Assembly (NCBI RefSeq): GCF_020519665.1
Contig: NZ_CP084703.1
Span: forward strand, 2,232,001 to 2,296,000
Length of the DNA stretch: 64,000 bases
Reading direction: 5' to 3'
From: Bacillus shivajii
GTDB lineage: Bacteria > Bacillota > Bacilli > Bacillales > Salisediminibacteriaceae
Both the position numbers and the translations under genes were made by a program. Positions 46,084 to 55,048 of this stretch are shown piece by piece; position 1 is the first letter of the stretch, and each line of letters begins with the position of its first letter. The notes beneath the pieces were generated by a model that saw nothing but the letters and a program-made list of their open reading frames with translations, made no database searches and was not told the DNA's origin.

Positions 46084-46551
46084 TTATTTTACGGTGATTG
46101 TTGTCGCCATAAATTGGTGACCACTTCCGCAATATTCATTACATAACATGAGGTATTCACCAGGCTCATTAAACGTTTGTGTAATAGTTTGAATATGTCC
46201 TGGTGTAACCATCGCATTCATGTTTGTTCCTGCAATTTGTACACCGTGAATCACGTCTTTAGATGTCATTGTAAAATGAACAGTGGATCCAACAGGAATT
46301 TCAAAATCACTCGGATTAAAAGCGAAAACTTCCAGTGTCATGATCACTTCATATTCATCTTCACCGATTTGATAGACGCCTGGTTCATCAAATGGAGCTG
46401 TTTCATCAACCTTTTGCGGATCAATCGTTTCCATCCCACTTGGTGGACCCATTCCTTGGACAAACGTTTGATAACCAGTAATAAGCATAAAGCCCATAAT
46501 TAACCCGAAACTTAAGGTAAGCCAAATTTTTTCATCTAAATGCATCTTCAT
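46084..46551 (-). CDS. CuA subunit II of the heme-copper reductase
   Basis: A 155-residue protein with one N-terminal membrane helix (about 9-28) and a cupredoxin domain. Full CuA ligands are present: His102, Cys137, Glu139 (backbone), Cys141, His145 and Met148 in CNEYCGSGHQFM. It accepts electrons, probably from a membrane cytochrome c. It starts 12 bp after the small subunit stop, whose TAG touches its GGAGGGG site, and ends 13 bp before subunit I. The single-helix architecture is typical of ba3-type subunit II. Confidence 0.92.
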   Translation of the reverse strand: MKMHLDEKIWLTLSFGLIMGFMLITGYQTFVQGMGPPSGMETIDPQKVDETAPFDEPGVYQIGEDEYEVIMTLEVFAFNPSDFEIPVGSTVHFTMTSKDVIHGVQIAGTNMNAMVTPGHIQTITQTFNEPGEYLMLCNEYCGSGHQFMATTITVK

Positions 46552-46563
46552 TAATATCCCCTC

Positions 46564-46710
46564 CTATACTCTAGCCATAAAAATCCCAAACATTAATAAA
46601 TAAGTGCCAAGAATGACAGCTCCAACAATGCCTAATGAAAACCATGTACCTATTGAAGCTTTATGCTGATCGACTTGTTGTTCAACTTGTTTTTTCCTTT
46701 CTACTGCCAT
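46564..46710 (-). CDS. Small single-helix subunit IIa of the reductase
   Basis: A 48-residue protein beginning MAVERKKQVEQQVDQHKA with one C-terminal membrane helix and ending FMARV. GGAGG lies ten bases before the ATG at 46708-46710. It is the first gene of the reductase operon. ba3-type enzymes have a similar one-helix subunit IIa. The assignment rests on size, topology and position. Confidence 0.72.
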   Translation of the reverse strand: MAVERKKQVEQQVDQHKASIGTWFSLGIVGAVILGTYLLMFGIFMARV

Positions 46711-46753
46711 TGATCATCAAACCTCCTTTAGATTTCTTAGTTATAGCTTAATT

Positions 46754-46787
46754 GATAATCTTTATCGATGAGGTGAGGTGAATCACC
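46754..46787 (-). promoter_or_regulatory. Two dyads upstream of the reductase operon
   Basis: GATAA-TCT-TTATC (46754-46766) and GGTGA-N6-TCACC (46772-46787) lie 44-77 bp before the subunit IIa start. The second is a variant of the Fnr/CRP-type TGTGA-N6-TCACA layout. Regulation by an Fnr- or NO-responsive factor is an inference. Confidence 0.4.
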
Positions 46788-46875
46788 AAGAGCAAAAAGA
46801 ATTGATAAAATATTTGGCTTTGTTTCAATTTAGTGTCGATTTTCTAGAAATGATTTTTCCAACGATAGGGGCAAT

Positions 46876-46922
46876 AAAAAACGCTAACTCAAATGATGCG
46901 CAAAGGCACGATGAGTTAGCGT
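46876..46922 (-). terminator. Terminator of the pepV-like gene
   Basis: CGCTAACTCA pairs with TGAGTTAGCG around a 20-base loop; on the minus strand TTTTTTATTG follows. Confidence 0.88.
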
Positions 46923-46929
46923 CATGTAT

Positions 46930-48366
46930 TTACATTTCATCTTCCATGTTTGCTAAATTGTAAATCGCTTGAGCATAGATGGAAGTAGCTTTTAAAAGAT
47001 CGTCAATTTCTATATATTCATCCTTTTGATGAGCTGTCATTTCTTTACCAGGGAACACGGCGCCATAGGCTACACAATTAGGTAATAGACTAGCATATGT
47101 ATTTCCACCGCTTGAAAGCAAGGTCGGTTCATCACCAGTTTCATTTTCATATGCTAATTGAAGAGCCTTAATCATCGATGTATTTTTGTCGACATGATGT
47201 GGTTGTTTATAACGAATTTCATCTATATAAAAGTTATAACTCTTTATCGTATCCATGATGTTTCTTTCAATCGTTTCAAATTTGGCAGTGACAGGGTACC
47301 TAATATTCGCTTGGACAAATGCTTCATTTTCTAAGCCATAACGGAATATTGCAGGATTTACAGTTAAAGAGCCTGTAATCTCATCTTCATGATAAATGTT
47401 TAATTTTTCCCCATAGTGGTCGTCAGCAAACTTTTGCTTGATAAATGAAATATAATTCTCTCCATTAATATCAAGAGGGAGGAAACTTAGAAATTTCGCT
47501 AAGGAAACACCCGCATTTAAACCTTTGAATGGTTCCATACTGTGAGCGGAAATTCCTTTCAATGTAAGGGTTATTGTTTTATTGTCATTATCCTTAGTAA
47601 TTTCTCCATAAAGATGATGCTTTTTTAAATAATCTAGAAACGTGCTTTCAATTTGTTTTAGATTTCCTGACAAAGTAGCGGTTGCATTTTCAGGAACCAT
47701 ATTCCCTCTTGTACCAGCGTGAAATGAGAGTAATATGTCGTCCTTTAATTTAGCTTCGGTATTTGTACTCACCTTTTTCATTGCAAACTTCGCATGTATT
47801 TGTCCTTTTTCGGCATGAATGATAGGGAAGGTCGCATCTGGGGCAAAGCCTGCAACAGGTGGCTTTTCAATATCTCGATATTTTTTTATACAGCTCATAC
47901 CACTTTCTTCGTCTGTTCCAAAGATGATTCGTACATTTCGTTTCATCGGTAATTGAAGCTCTTTTATCATTTTCATAGCATAAAACGCAGCCATTGTTGG
48001 GCCTTTATCATCAATCGCACCGCGAGCATAAAGTTTCCTATCACGAATCGTAGGCTCATATGGGGGAGAAGTCCATTGACCAGTAGCTGGTACAACATCT
48101 ACATGGCATAAAACTGCAATATGCTCATCCTGATTAGATCCAATTAATTCTGCATATCCATAATAACCATCACCGTTTTTTGTACTAAGGCCTGTTTGAG
48201 ATGAGAGATTAAGCATATAATCTAATGCTTTGGCGATGTTTTCTCCCATAGGTTGTTGATTATTAAGTTCCGAGGTCGAATCTTTTGTACTTTCAAGTTT
48301 TAATAACTGTGTTAAATCTTCAAGTAAATCATTTTTTCTTTTTAATACTTCTTTATACCAATTCAT
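46930..48366 (-). CDS. pepV: M20-family dipeptidase PepV-like
   Basis: A 478-residue zinc dipeptidase of the M20A PepV/Sapep group. The metal site is visible: His in LCHVDVVP, Asp in ARGAIDDKGP, Glu pair in TDEESGMSC and Asp in FAPDATFP. It hydrolyses short peptides, including beta-alanyl or D-amino-acid dipeptides, in the cytoplasm. The start 48366 follows AGGAGT; an in-frame upstream ATG to 48408 lacks support. It is divergent from the class C hydrolase-dppA pair, suggesting a peptide-scavenging group. Confidence 0.9.
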   Translation of the reverse strand: MNWYKEVLKRKNDLLEDLTQLLKLESTKDSTSELNNQQPMGENIAKALDYMLNLSSQTGLSTKNGDGYYGYAELIGSNQDEHIAVLCHVDVVPATGQWTSPPYEPTIRDRKLYARGAIDDKGPTMAAFYAMKMIKELQLPMKRNVRIIFGTDEESGMSCIKKYRDIEKPPVAGFAPDATFPIIHAEKGQIHAKFAMKKVSTNTEAKLKDDILLSFHAGTRGNMVPENATATLSGNLKQIESTFLDYLKKHHLYGEITKDNDNKTITLTLKGISAHSMEPFKGLNAGVSLAKFLSFLPLDINGENYISFIKQKFADDHYGEKLNIYHEDEITGSLTVNPAIFRYGLENEAFVQANIRYPVTAKFETIERNIMDTIKSYNFYIDEIRYKQPHHVDKNTSMIKALQLAYENETGDEPTLLSSGGNTYASLLPNCVAYGAVFPGKEMTAHQKDEYIEIDDLLKATSIYAQAIYNLANMEDEM

Positions 48367-48490
48367 TCTCTTCCACTCCTTTGCTAAAAACCCATTATTT
48401 AGAAACACTAAATTTCTTTCTATTATAACAAAGGTTTTAAAGGAATTTTAACGAACTCGTTGAATTGTGTAGGAAAGAGGAGTGGTTATT

Positions 48491-49789
48491 ATGAACGGAG
48501 AAAAATTACATGAATTAGAAGATTATATAAAAAAGAAAATGACCGAGGAGAATATCCCTGGTTTAGCAATTGGAATAACGAAGGATGGAGAGACGGTATT
48601 TCAAAAAGGTTATGGATACTGCAATTTAGAAGAAAAGCAACGTGTTACTCCCGAAACGGTTTTCGGAATCGCTTCTGTTACAAAATCGTTTACTGCATTA
48701 GCGATCCTTGACTTGGAGGAAAAAGGGTACATCTCTGTCGATGATCCAGTTGTTAAACATTTACCTGAATTTAAAATTTCAGGTGTAGAAGATATGGAGT
48801 CGGTTAGAATTCATCACTTACTTTCTCATACAAGTGGCATGCCACCAATGGAAAGAAGAGAGGATTTAGAAACATACGAAGAACATCTCACATACATAGC
48901 TGAAGCTGAATACGAACTACTAGGTAAACCGGGGGAGTATTTTAGTTATTGTAATGATCTATATCTTTTATTAGGTGCCATTATCGAACGGAAGACCGGT
49001 ATCCTTTTTCGTAGATATATGACAAATAGATTTTTAGATTCTATAGGAATGAACCGTTCAACATTTAGTATTGAAGAGTTATATAAAATGACAAATGTTT
49101 CTGTTCCATATGAGTTTAATCGCACAACAAAGTCATTAGACGTTACTGATTGGCCAACATTAGGAACGTATGAAACGGGTGGCGGGATCCGTTCAAACGT
49201 TAACGACCTTTTAAAATATGGTCAAATTTATATGAATGGTGAGCATGCTTACTCGTCAAAAATGTACACACCTGTTTATAAAACGGGAAGGGATACTTAC
49301 TACGGATACGGATTTTTTGTAACACCAAATTACAACGAAAAATATACCGTCGTACAGCATGGTGGAGGACAACCTGGTGTTTCATCTAATTTCGGTTTCG
49401 TTCCAGAAGAAAACGTAGTTGTAACGGTATTAACGAATGTAGGAGGAGTAAGCGCAGGAGAAATTTGGTTTACAGCTTTGAATGCAGCACTTGGTTTACC
49501 ACTTGATTACAAAGTAAGTGAAGAACCGGATTATCATATGTCTATTGATGGTTTAAGAAGCTTCGAAGGTTTGTATACATCTAAAGAAGGCACAAAAATA
49601 AGTATTCAATATATTGATGACAACTTATTTGCTGTAATGGACGATGAAAGGTTTAAAGTACGTCCGAGCGGGACCGATACGCTCGTCTTACTCAAAAATG
49701 AAAAACCATTAACATTTTATTTCGATGGTCAACAAAAGCCTTGGGCATTATTTAATGGATCTAGAATATTAAGAAGAGAACACGATTAA
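48491..49789 (+). CDS. Class C beta-lactamase-like serine hydrolase
   Basis: A 432-residue protein of the beta-lactamase/AmpC-PBP4* family. It has the SVTK tetrad (Ser62, Lys65), the YCN motif (Tyr151, Asn153) and HGG near residue 291. A C-terminal beta domain (about 345-430) follows. No signal peptide is evident, so it may be cytoplasmic. Family members are D-stereospecific peptidases, esterases or lactamases. It lies next to dppA and pepV, supporting a D-aminopeptidase/peptide role. ATG 48491 fits AGAGGAG; the GTG at 48482 is rejected. Confidence 0.88.
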   Translation: MNGEKLHELEDYIKKKMTEENIPGLAIGITKDGETVFQKGYGYCNLEEKQRVTPETVFGIASVTKSFTALAILDLEEKGYISVDDPVVKHLPEFKISGVEDMESVRIHHLLSHTSGMPPMERREDLETYEEHLTYIAEAEYELLGKPGEYFSYCNDLYLLLGAIIERKTGILFRRYMTNRFLDSIGMNRSTFSIEELYKMTNVSVPYEFNRTTKSLDVTDWPTLGTYETGGGIRSNVNDLLKYGQIYMNGEHAYSSKMYTPVYKTGRDTYYGYGFFVTPNYNEKYTVVQHGGGQPGVSSNFGFVPEENVVVTVLTNVGGVSAGEIWFTALNAALGLPLDYKVSEEPDYHMSIDGLRSFEGLYTSKEGTKISIQYIDDNLFAVMDDERFKVRPSGTDTLVLLKNEKPLTFYFDGQQKPWALFNGSRILRREHD

Positions 49790-49819
49790 TTTTCATTGAA
49801 AACAGAGGGAGGAAGTATG

Positions 49820-50635
49820 ATGAAAGTATTTATTTCTGCAGATATGGAAGGAGTCGCTGGTGTTGTTCATCAAGAGCATACAGCAAGAGACGGTAGAGAG
49901 CATGACCGAGCTAGAGAATTGATGACTAAGGAAGTAAATGCAGCAGTAGAAGGAGCTCTCGAAGCGGGGGCTTCAGAAATACTCGTTAATGATTCGCATG
50001 GAACGATGAGAAATATTATTCCTGAACTGCTTCATTCAGAAGCAGAATACATTATCGGATCTCCTAAAATGCTAGCGATGATGGAAGGAATCGATGAAAG
50101 CTTTGATGCAGTTATATTATTGGGGCATCATGCAAGGATGGGGCAACCAGGTATTTTAAATCATTCTTATAGTGGTAGAGTCGTACGAAACATTCGTATT
50201 AATGGAACAGACTATGGTGAAATAGGAATGAATGCTTTAATCGCAGGAAACTTTCATGTACCGACAGTACTTGTTACAGGTTGTCAACATGCAGCAAATG
50301 AAGCTAGTGAGTTGATTCCATCAATTGAAACAGCAATTGTAAAGGAAACAGTGAACAGAGTAACTGCACGCAATTTAACACCAGAAAAATCTCAAGCACG
50401 AATTAAACAAAAGGTGATATCCGCACTTGAAAAGCGAAGTGAAATTAAACCCTTTAACATTGAGGGTCCCTACAATGTTGAATTATCGTATCTTCATTCT
50501 GGATTTGCTGATACGGCGGAAGTTCTGCCAATTGTTGAAAGAATCAACGGTGATACACACCGCTTTCAATCAGATGACTACATTACTGCGTTTCGTTACA
50601 TTCGCAGTCTCATCAGCTTAGCATCATCAAACTAG
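49820..50635 (+). CDS. dppA: D-aminopeptidase DppA-like, M55
   Basis: A 271-residue zinc D-aminopeptidase. Family motifs include ISADMEGVAGVVH, VNDSHGTMRN and LGHHARMG; the metal residues Asp8, Glu10 and the histidines match DppA. It releases D-Ala from D-Ala-D-Ala or D-Ala-Gly-Gly, recycling wall peptides. Two adjacent ATGs at 49817 and 49820 follow GAGGGAGG; 49820 has the better spacing. It starts 30 bp after the class C hydrolase, so the two form an operon. Confidence 0.92.
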   Translation: MKVFISADMEGVAGVVHQEHTARDGREHDRARELMTKEVNAAVEGALEAGASEILVNDSHGTMRNIIPELLHSEAEYIIGSPKMLAMMEGIDESFDAVILLGHHARMGQPGILNHSYSGRVVRNIRINGTDYGEIGMNALIAGNFHVPTVLVTGCQHAANEASELIPSIETAIVKETVNRVTARNLTPEKSQARIKQKVISALEKRSEIKPFNIEGPYNVELSYLHSGFADTAEVLPIVERINGDTHRFQSDDYITAFRYIRSLISLASSN

Positions 50636-50684
50636 TTTCATAGTAAATAGATTTTTTAATGGCACTTTTTTAAAGGTTGATCCT

Positions 50685-50840
50685 GCGCCACTATGCTTGC
50701 TCGTCGTAGGTAAAGAGTGGTGCTTTTTTATAAATAGAAAAAAATTGAATGTGTGAGAGATAGGCGGCGACACCCCTGGTAAGCGTCCGCCGTTACCGAA
50801 CCAAAGAAAAACAACAATGTTACGAAAAGAGCCTATATTA
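50685..50840 (+). repeat. Mosaic and MITE-derived repeat fragments
   Basis: CTGCGCCACTATGCTTGCTC with GTCGTAGGTAAAGAGTG is a fragment of the GC-rich mosaic repeat. GGCGGCGACACCCC and GGTAAGCGTCCGCC resemble a shrunken MITE core (compare GGCGGCGACTCCC and GAAAGCGTCCG). CGAAAAGAGCCTA here (50822-50834) also follows copy C at 24018-24030. Confidence 0.5.
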
Positions 50841-50875
50841 ATGAACAGAGAAACGATCACCTCTGTTCTTTTTTA
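50841..50875 (+). terminator. Terminator downstream of dppA
   Basis: GAACAGAG (50843-50850) pairs with CTCTGTTC (50861-50868) and is followed by TTTTTT. It lies about 200 bp after the stop, displaced by repeat fragments. Confidence 0.82.
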
Positions 50876-50886
50876 TATATTTAATC

Positions 50887-51234
50887 GAATCAATTTCATA
50901 ATTCCGTTTTTTACACAATGAAACGAATGATATGATAATTTTTTTCATTAAATGTACGTTTGGAAGTGAACGTAACAAAAGGCGGCGACTCCCAGAGGAT
51001 CAGCGACGAGCAATACTTCTTCGAACTGCTTCGAGCTGCGACGAGTAACCGCAGGAGCACTGTTTATCTGTGACGAGTAATCGCAGGAACAACGAGCTGA
51101 AGATCCACTTAGGCGAAGAATTGTCGAGCCTAAGTTAGCTGAAGACAAGCCCTCGGGAAAGCGTCCGTCTGAAGTGGAGTTCACGCTCATCATTCGGAAT
51201 TTCGCACCTTATTTTGAGTTATGAAATTGATTCA
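50887..51234 (+). repeat. MITE-like repeat copy E with mosaic insert
   Basis: A 348-bp element with both inverted termini (GAATCAATTTCATAA, TTATGAAATTGATTC). The centre holds about 90 bp of CGACGAG/CGCAGGA-type mosaic sequence in place of the usual spacer (about 51002-51098). Flanks AATC and AATT differ by one base. Confidence 0.82.
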
Positions 51235-51317
51235 ATTAAGAAGGAATTTAATCGTAATATTTAGAACTTTATATTTATAGAAGTTAATTAAAATATATGT
51301 AAAGAGGGTGTATTGAT

Positions 51318-52730
51318 TTGCAAGGTTCAGTTTCGTCATTAAAAGCGATGTCGCTACTAATTTTATCAGCGATCATCATTTTCGGTGGAGTAATATTTAT
51401 ACAAGCTCCTACGACAATCGTTCTTATTTCTGCAGGGATTGTAGTGATAGCCTTATCATTATTATGGGGCATTAAGTGGGAAAAAATTGAGAATGACTTG
51501 ATGGATACACTTAAAACAATGTTTCCAGCTATCTTAATTTTATTATCTGTAGGGATGTTAATAGGGGTATGGATTGCTTCTGGGACCGTTCCATTAATGG
51601 TTTATTATGGTCTCCAACTATTAAGTCCTTCTGTTTTCTTAGTGGTTGCCGCTCTTGCTTGTGCAATTATGTCCATCATGGCAGGTACTTCATGGGGAAC
51701 GATTGGAACAGTCGGTGTTGCGTTAATGGGCGTTTCTATTGGCTTAGATATTCCACTTCATTACACAGCAGGTGCAGTAGTTGTCGGTGCAATCTTTGGT
51801 GATAAAATGTCACCACTTTCCGATACGACAGTTCTGGCGTCCGCAGTGTCAGACGTTAACATTGTTGATCATATTAAGTATATGCTTTGGACAACGATAC
51901 CTGGATTTTTGATTTCTTTAGTTTTATTTTTCATTATCGGATTACAATTTAGAGGACAATCTGTTGCTGGAGAAGAGCTTCAGTTGATCTTAACTACACT
52001 TGAAGGGAACTTTAACTTAAATCCACTACTATTGTTACCGCCTTTTATCGTTTTGTTTTTGATTTTTAAGAAGAAACCTACGTTACCTGTATTTGCAGTC
52101 GGTATCATTTTAGGTGTTATACTAGCAATTGGTTTTCAAGGAAGAGGTTTACTCGAAATCGCAATTGCATTAAACGATGGCTTTTCTCAATCAACAGGTG
52201 TAGAAATTGTCGACGAGATGCTTTTACGTGGTGGGTTAACGAGTATGCTTGGGACAACCGCTTTATTAATAGCCGCAGCGATCTTTGGTGCACCACTTAA
52301 GAGTGCTGGAGTTATTCAAGTAATGCTAAATATGATCTTAAAGCTTGCTCAAAAAGGTAGAAGCGTTATGGTATCAACGTTTACAATTCACGGCGTGCTG
52401 TTTTCTATTACAGGAAGCTATTATGTCACGTACAGTGTCATTGGACCGATGATGACATCCGTGTATGACAAATACGGATTACACAAAAAGAATTTGTCTC
52501 GTACATTAGAGGATACGGGTACATCGTTTGCTCCCGTTATCCCTTGGAGCGTGACAGGTGCATTTATAGCAGGGACATTAGGCGTACCAACGTTAGAATA
52601 TATTATCTATGCTCCAATGACTTATTTGGCACTCGTATTCGGTCTTATCTATATCCTTACGGGCTTTAAAATCGCAAAAGCTGAAAATACAACCGATATT
52701 AAATATGATAAAAATAAGGCATTGTCTTAA
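51318..52730 (+). CDS. nhaC: Na+/H+ antiporter, NhaC family
   Basis: A 470-residue membrane protein with about 11-12 helices. It resembles NhaC/MleN carriers: GTSWGTIGTVGVALMG, GDKMSPLSDTTVLAS and a late helix TFTIHGVLFSITGSYY. The family exports Na+ in exchange for protons, or couples malate-lactate exchange (MleN). It suits a salt- or alkali-exposed cell. TTG 51318 is seven bases after GAGGGTG. It is monocistronic with a terminator. Whether Na+, malate or amino acid is exchanged cannot be told. Confidence 0.87.
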   Translation: MQGSVSSLKAMSLLILSAIIIFGGVIFIQAPTTIVLISAGIVVIALSLLWGIKWEKIENDLMDTLKTMFPAILILLSVGMLIGVWIASGTVPLMVYYGLQLLSPSVFLVVAALACAIMSIMAGTSWGTIGTVGVALMGVSIGLDIPLHYTAGAVVVGAIFGDKMSPLSDTTVLASAVSDVNIVDHIKYMLWTTIPGFLISLVLFFIIGLQFRGQSVAGEELQLILTTLEGNFNLNPLLLLPPFIVLFLIFKKKPTLPVFAVGIILGVILAIGFQGRGLLEIAIALNDGFSQSTGVEIVDEMLLRGGLTSMLGTTALLIAAAIFGAPLKSAGVIQVMLNMILKLAQKGRSVMVSTFTIHGVLFSITGSYYVTYSVIGPMMTSVYDKYGLHKKNLSRTLEDTGTSFAPVIPWSVTGAFIAGTLGVPTLEYIIYAPMTYLALVFGLIYILTGFKIAKAENTTDIKYDKNKALS

Positions 52731-52802
52731 TACGAGGTAAGAAATTATAAGCAGAAGTGTTTAAATTCCTTCTCTTGTATTAAACATAAATTTAATGAAA
52801 TT

Positions 52803-52835
52803 TCAGCATCAATACCATCGTATTGGTGCTTTTTG
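52803..52835 (+). terminator. Terminator of nhaC
   Basis: AGCATCAATAC (52805-52815) pairs with GTATTGGTGCT (52820-52830) with one mismatch, followed by TTTTT. Confidence 0.85.
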
Positions 52836-52954
52836 CTGTAAGTGAAATGTTCAAAATTATGGAAAGAAAAGAGAACATTTTATATAGCTCCTAAAATTGG
52901 TAATAATATTGTGTGTGGAGGAAAAGTGTTACATTAAAAACTTAGGAGGAGCTT

Positions 52955-55048
52955 ATGGTAAATAAATATATAATAATTTCTTTATTTTTAATAATGTTTA
53001 TACCTAGTACATTCTTTATATTTAATTCTAGTCAATCCCCACACACAAATTCATCGACAGAAGAATATGACGTAATAGTTATAGGAGGGGAACCTGAAGG
53101 AATCACCGCAGCAGTATCTGCTGCAAGAAATGGCTCTAAGACTCTTCTTGTAGAGAAGAGGGATGGATTAGGCGGATTAATGATATTCGGAATGTTGAAC
53201 TTTATTGATATGGTCTATGGGGTAAATAATGAGAATGCCATTGGCGGGATATTTCAGGAGTGGCATGAACTTGTAGGAGGAGATGACGCCTTTGCTATAA
53301 GCATAGGAAAGGATGCTTTTTCTTCTCTAATAAAGAATGAAAAAAATATAACGCTTTTATTAGAAACAGATATAAAGGGACCTATAATTGATGAAGATGG
53401 AGTTACGATTAAAGGAGTTGAGCTTGAGAATAAAGAAGGTATGAATCACGTTTATGGTAAACGGTTTATAGATGCAACACAAGACGCTGATTTTGCAGAA
53501 ATGGCTGGTGCCTCTTATTTTATTGGCGCTGAAGATTTGAACGAAGAAAATCGTAAAATGGCAGTTACATTAATGATTCATTTAAAAGGGGTAGATTGGA
53601 GGGGGATAAGACGGGCTGTTGAAAGTAAAACATTTGGTGATGCGTGGATCACAGATACAGTAGCTTGGGGGTTTAATGAGCTCCACTATGAATACAAACC
53701 AAATGAAGATAATACACGTTTAAGAGGATTAAATCTTGTCAAGGTTCAAGATGAAAATGGAAATGAAGAGTTCTTTATTAATGCTCTGCAATTATTTAAT
53801 GTGAATGGATTAAATAATGCTTCAGTTGAAAAAGCAATAAAGAAAGGAAAGCGTGAAACAGAGAATGTTCTACAATTTTTAAAAAAGGAATTCCCTGGAT
53901 TTGAACATGCAGTTATTGCAAGTTTCCCGGAGGAGTTATATGTAAGAGAAACGCGCCACGTAAAATCTGAATATATGCTTCCAATGTCTGATGTTTGGAT
54001 GAATAAGGATCACTGGGATGGAATCGCTTTTGGCGGCTATCCTGTCGATATTCAGGCTACTTCTAAAAATGACTATGGTTATGTCGTTTCTTCACCAGTT
54101 CAATACTCGATTCCATTTCGATCCACTATACCCTTAAAACTTGAGAATATCCTTGTCGTAAGCCGTGCTGCTGGTTATTCTTCTTTAAGTGCAGGAAGCG
54201 CTCGCATTATTCCTACTGGAATGGCGGTTGGTGAAGCAGGAGGTCTTGCTGCGCAAATATCTATCGAAAACGGTGTATCTTTTAGAGAAATGAGTCGTGA
54301 TAAAACACTCATCAAGCAATTGAGGAACCGGTTACTAGAACAAGGTGCGAAAATTGAACATTTCAATGTATCCTATCCATATAAAGATACTTGGTATGAT
54401 GACTCTATACAAACATTGATAAATCTAGGCCTTATTATTGCTGGGTACGATAATGATTTAGATGTTGACCATCCACTTAACCAGAAACACTTTGCAAACC
54501 TATTAAGTAACGGATTACAAAGAATAAATTATAATAATGAAACCTTGATAAATAATTTACAATCTGCATTGACGCACGAAGAACTTGACACTGAAGATGC
54601 TTTTTATCGAGATGAATTAGCTTTGTACTTACTTAGAACGTTTTCTGATAAAAAAATTTCACCACATCCTTGGAAAGAAGTAAAAGAATCAGGGTTAATA
54701 AATGAAAATATTTATAACAGAATTCAGGAAAATAGAATTGTCTTGAGAAAAGAAGGGTATTATATAGCAGCTTATATACTAGAAATTATGAAAAACAAGA
54801 AAAAGACTGGTGATTACCAGTCTTTTTCTTGTTTATGTGCATCGGAAGTATTAAAAAACGATGGCTTCATCATCATAACTTTATTAAATAAATTTAACAT
54901 GGGTCGGTACCGATTATTGATTAACCCTACGATTTCTACAACCATTTCTATAGTAAAGATAAAAACTGCAATTATGATAATACCACCAAATAATGTTGAT
55001 TTTGTAAGTAGCATTGCACATATCGCAAAAAAGGTACTTAGGCCGTAA
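52955..55048 (+). CDS. Exported FAD-dependent oxidoreductase, C-terminus doubtful
   Basis: A 697-codon frame. An N-terminal hydrophobic segment (about 5-25) is followed by an FAD Rossmann motif VIVIGGEPEGITAA with LVEKRDGLGG. The domain resembles the FAD_oxidored family (PF12831-type), whose substrates are often unknown carbohydrates or lipids. Residues up to about 618 read like a normal protein. Beyond the strong terminator at 54793-54834, the last about 78 codons are merely the antisense of the tagO-like gene. A TGA in another frame at 54811-54813 suggests a one-base indel in an A-rich run or a lost stop. ATG with GGAGGAG site. Confidence 0.75.
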   Translation: MVNKYIIISLFLIMFIPSTFFIFNSSQSPHTNSSTEEYDVIVIGGEPEGITAAVSAARNGSKTLLVEKRDGLGGLMIFGMLNFIDMVYGVNNENAIGGIFQEWHELVGGDDAFAISIGKDAFSSLIKNEKNITLLLETDIKGPIIDEDGVTIKGVELENKEGMNHVYGKRFIDATQDADFAEMAGASYFIGAEDLNEENRKMAVTLMIHLKGVDWRGIRRAVESKTFGDAWITDTVAWGFNELHYEYKPNEDNTRLRGLNLVKVQDENGNEEFFINALQLFNVNGLNNASVEKAIKKGKRETENVLQFLKKEFPGFEHAVIASFPEELYVRETRHVKSEYMLPMSDVWMNKDHWDGIAFGGYPVDIQATSKNDYGYVVSSPVQYSIPFRSTIPLKLENILVVSRAAGYSSLSAGSARIIPTGMAVGEAGGLAAQISIENGVSFREMSRDKTLIKQLRNRLLEQGAKIEHFNVSYPYKDTWYDDSIQTLINLGLIIAGYDNDLDVDHPLNQKHFANLLSNGLQRINYNNETLINNLQSALTHEELDTEDAFYRDELALYLLRTFSDKKISPHPWKEVKESGLINENIYNRIQENRIVLRKEGYYIAAYILEIMKNKKKTGDYQSFSCLCASEVLKNDGFIIITLLNKFNMGRYRLLINPTISTTISIVKIKTAIMIIPPNNVDFVSSIAHIAKKVLRP
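54793..54834 (+). terminator. Perfect 18-bp bidirectional terminator
   Basis: AAACAAGAAAAAGACTGG (54793-54810) pairs exactly with CCAGTCTTTTTCTTGTTT (54817-54834). The minus-strand tagO-like stop lies in its loop. It lies inside the reading frame of the convergent FAD gene. Confidence 0.9.

Noticed and set aside
46778-46963. Possible 61-residue plus-strand gene starting at GTG 46778
   Set aside because: It lies over the pepV terminator and the 3' end of pepV, its ribosome site abuts the GTG, and the 5' part overlaps the reductase upstream dyads.
50948-51193. Minus-strand 81-residue frame
   Set aside because: It is the interior of MITE copy E; the equivalent frame is not kept in other copies.
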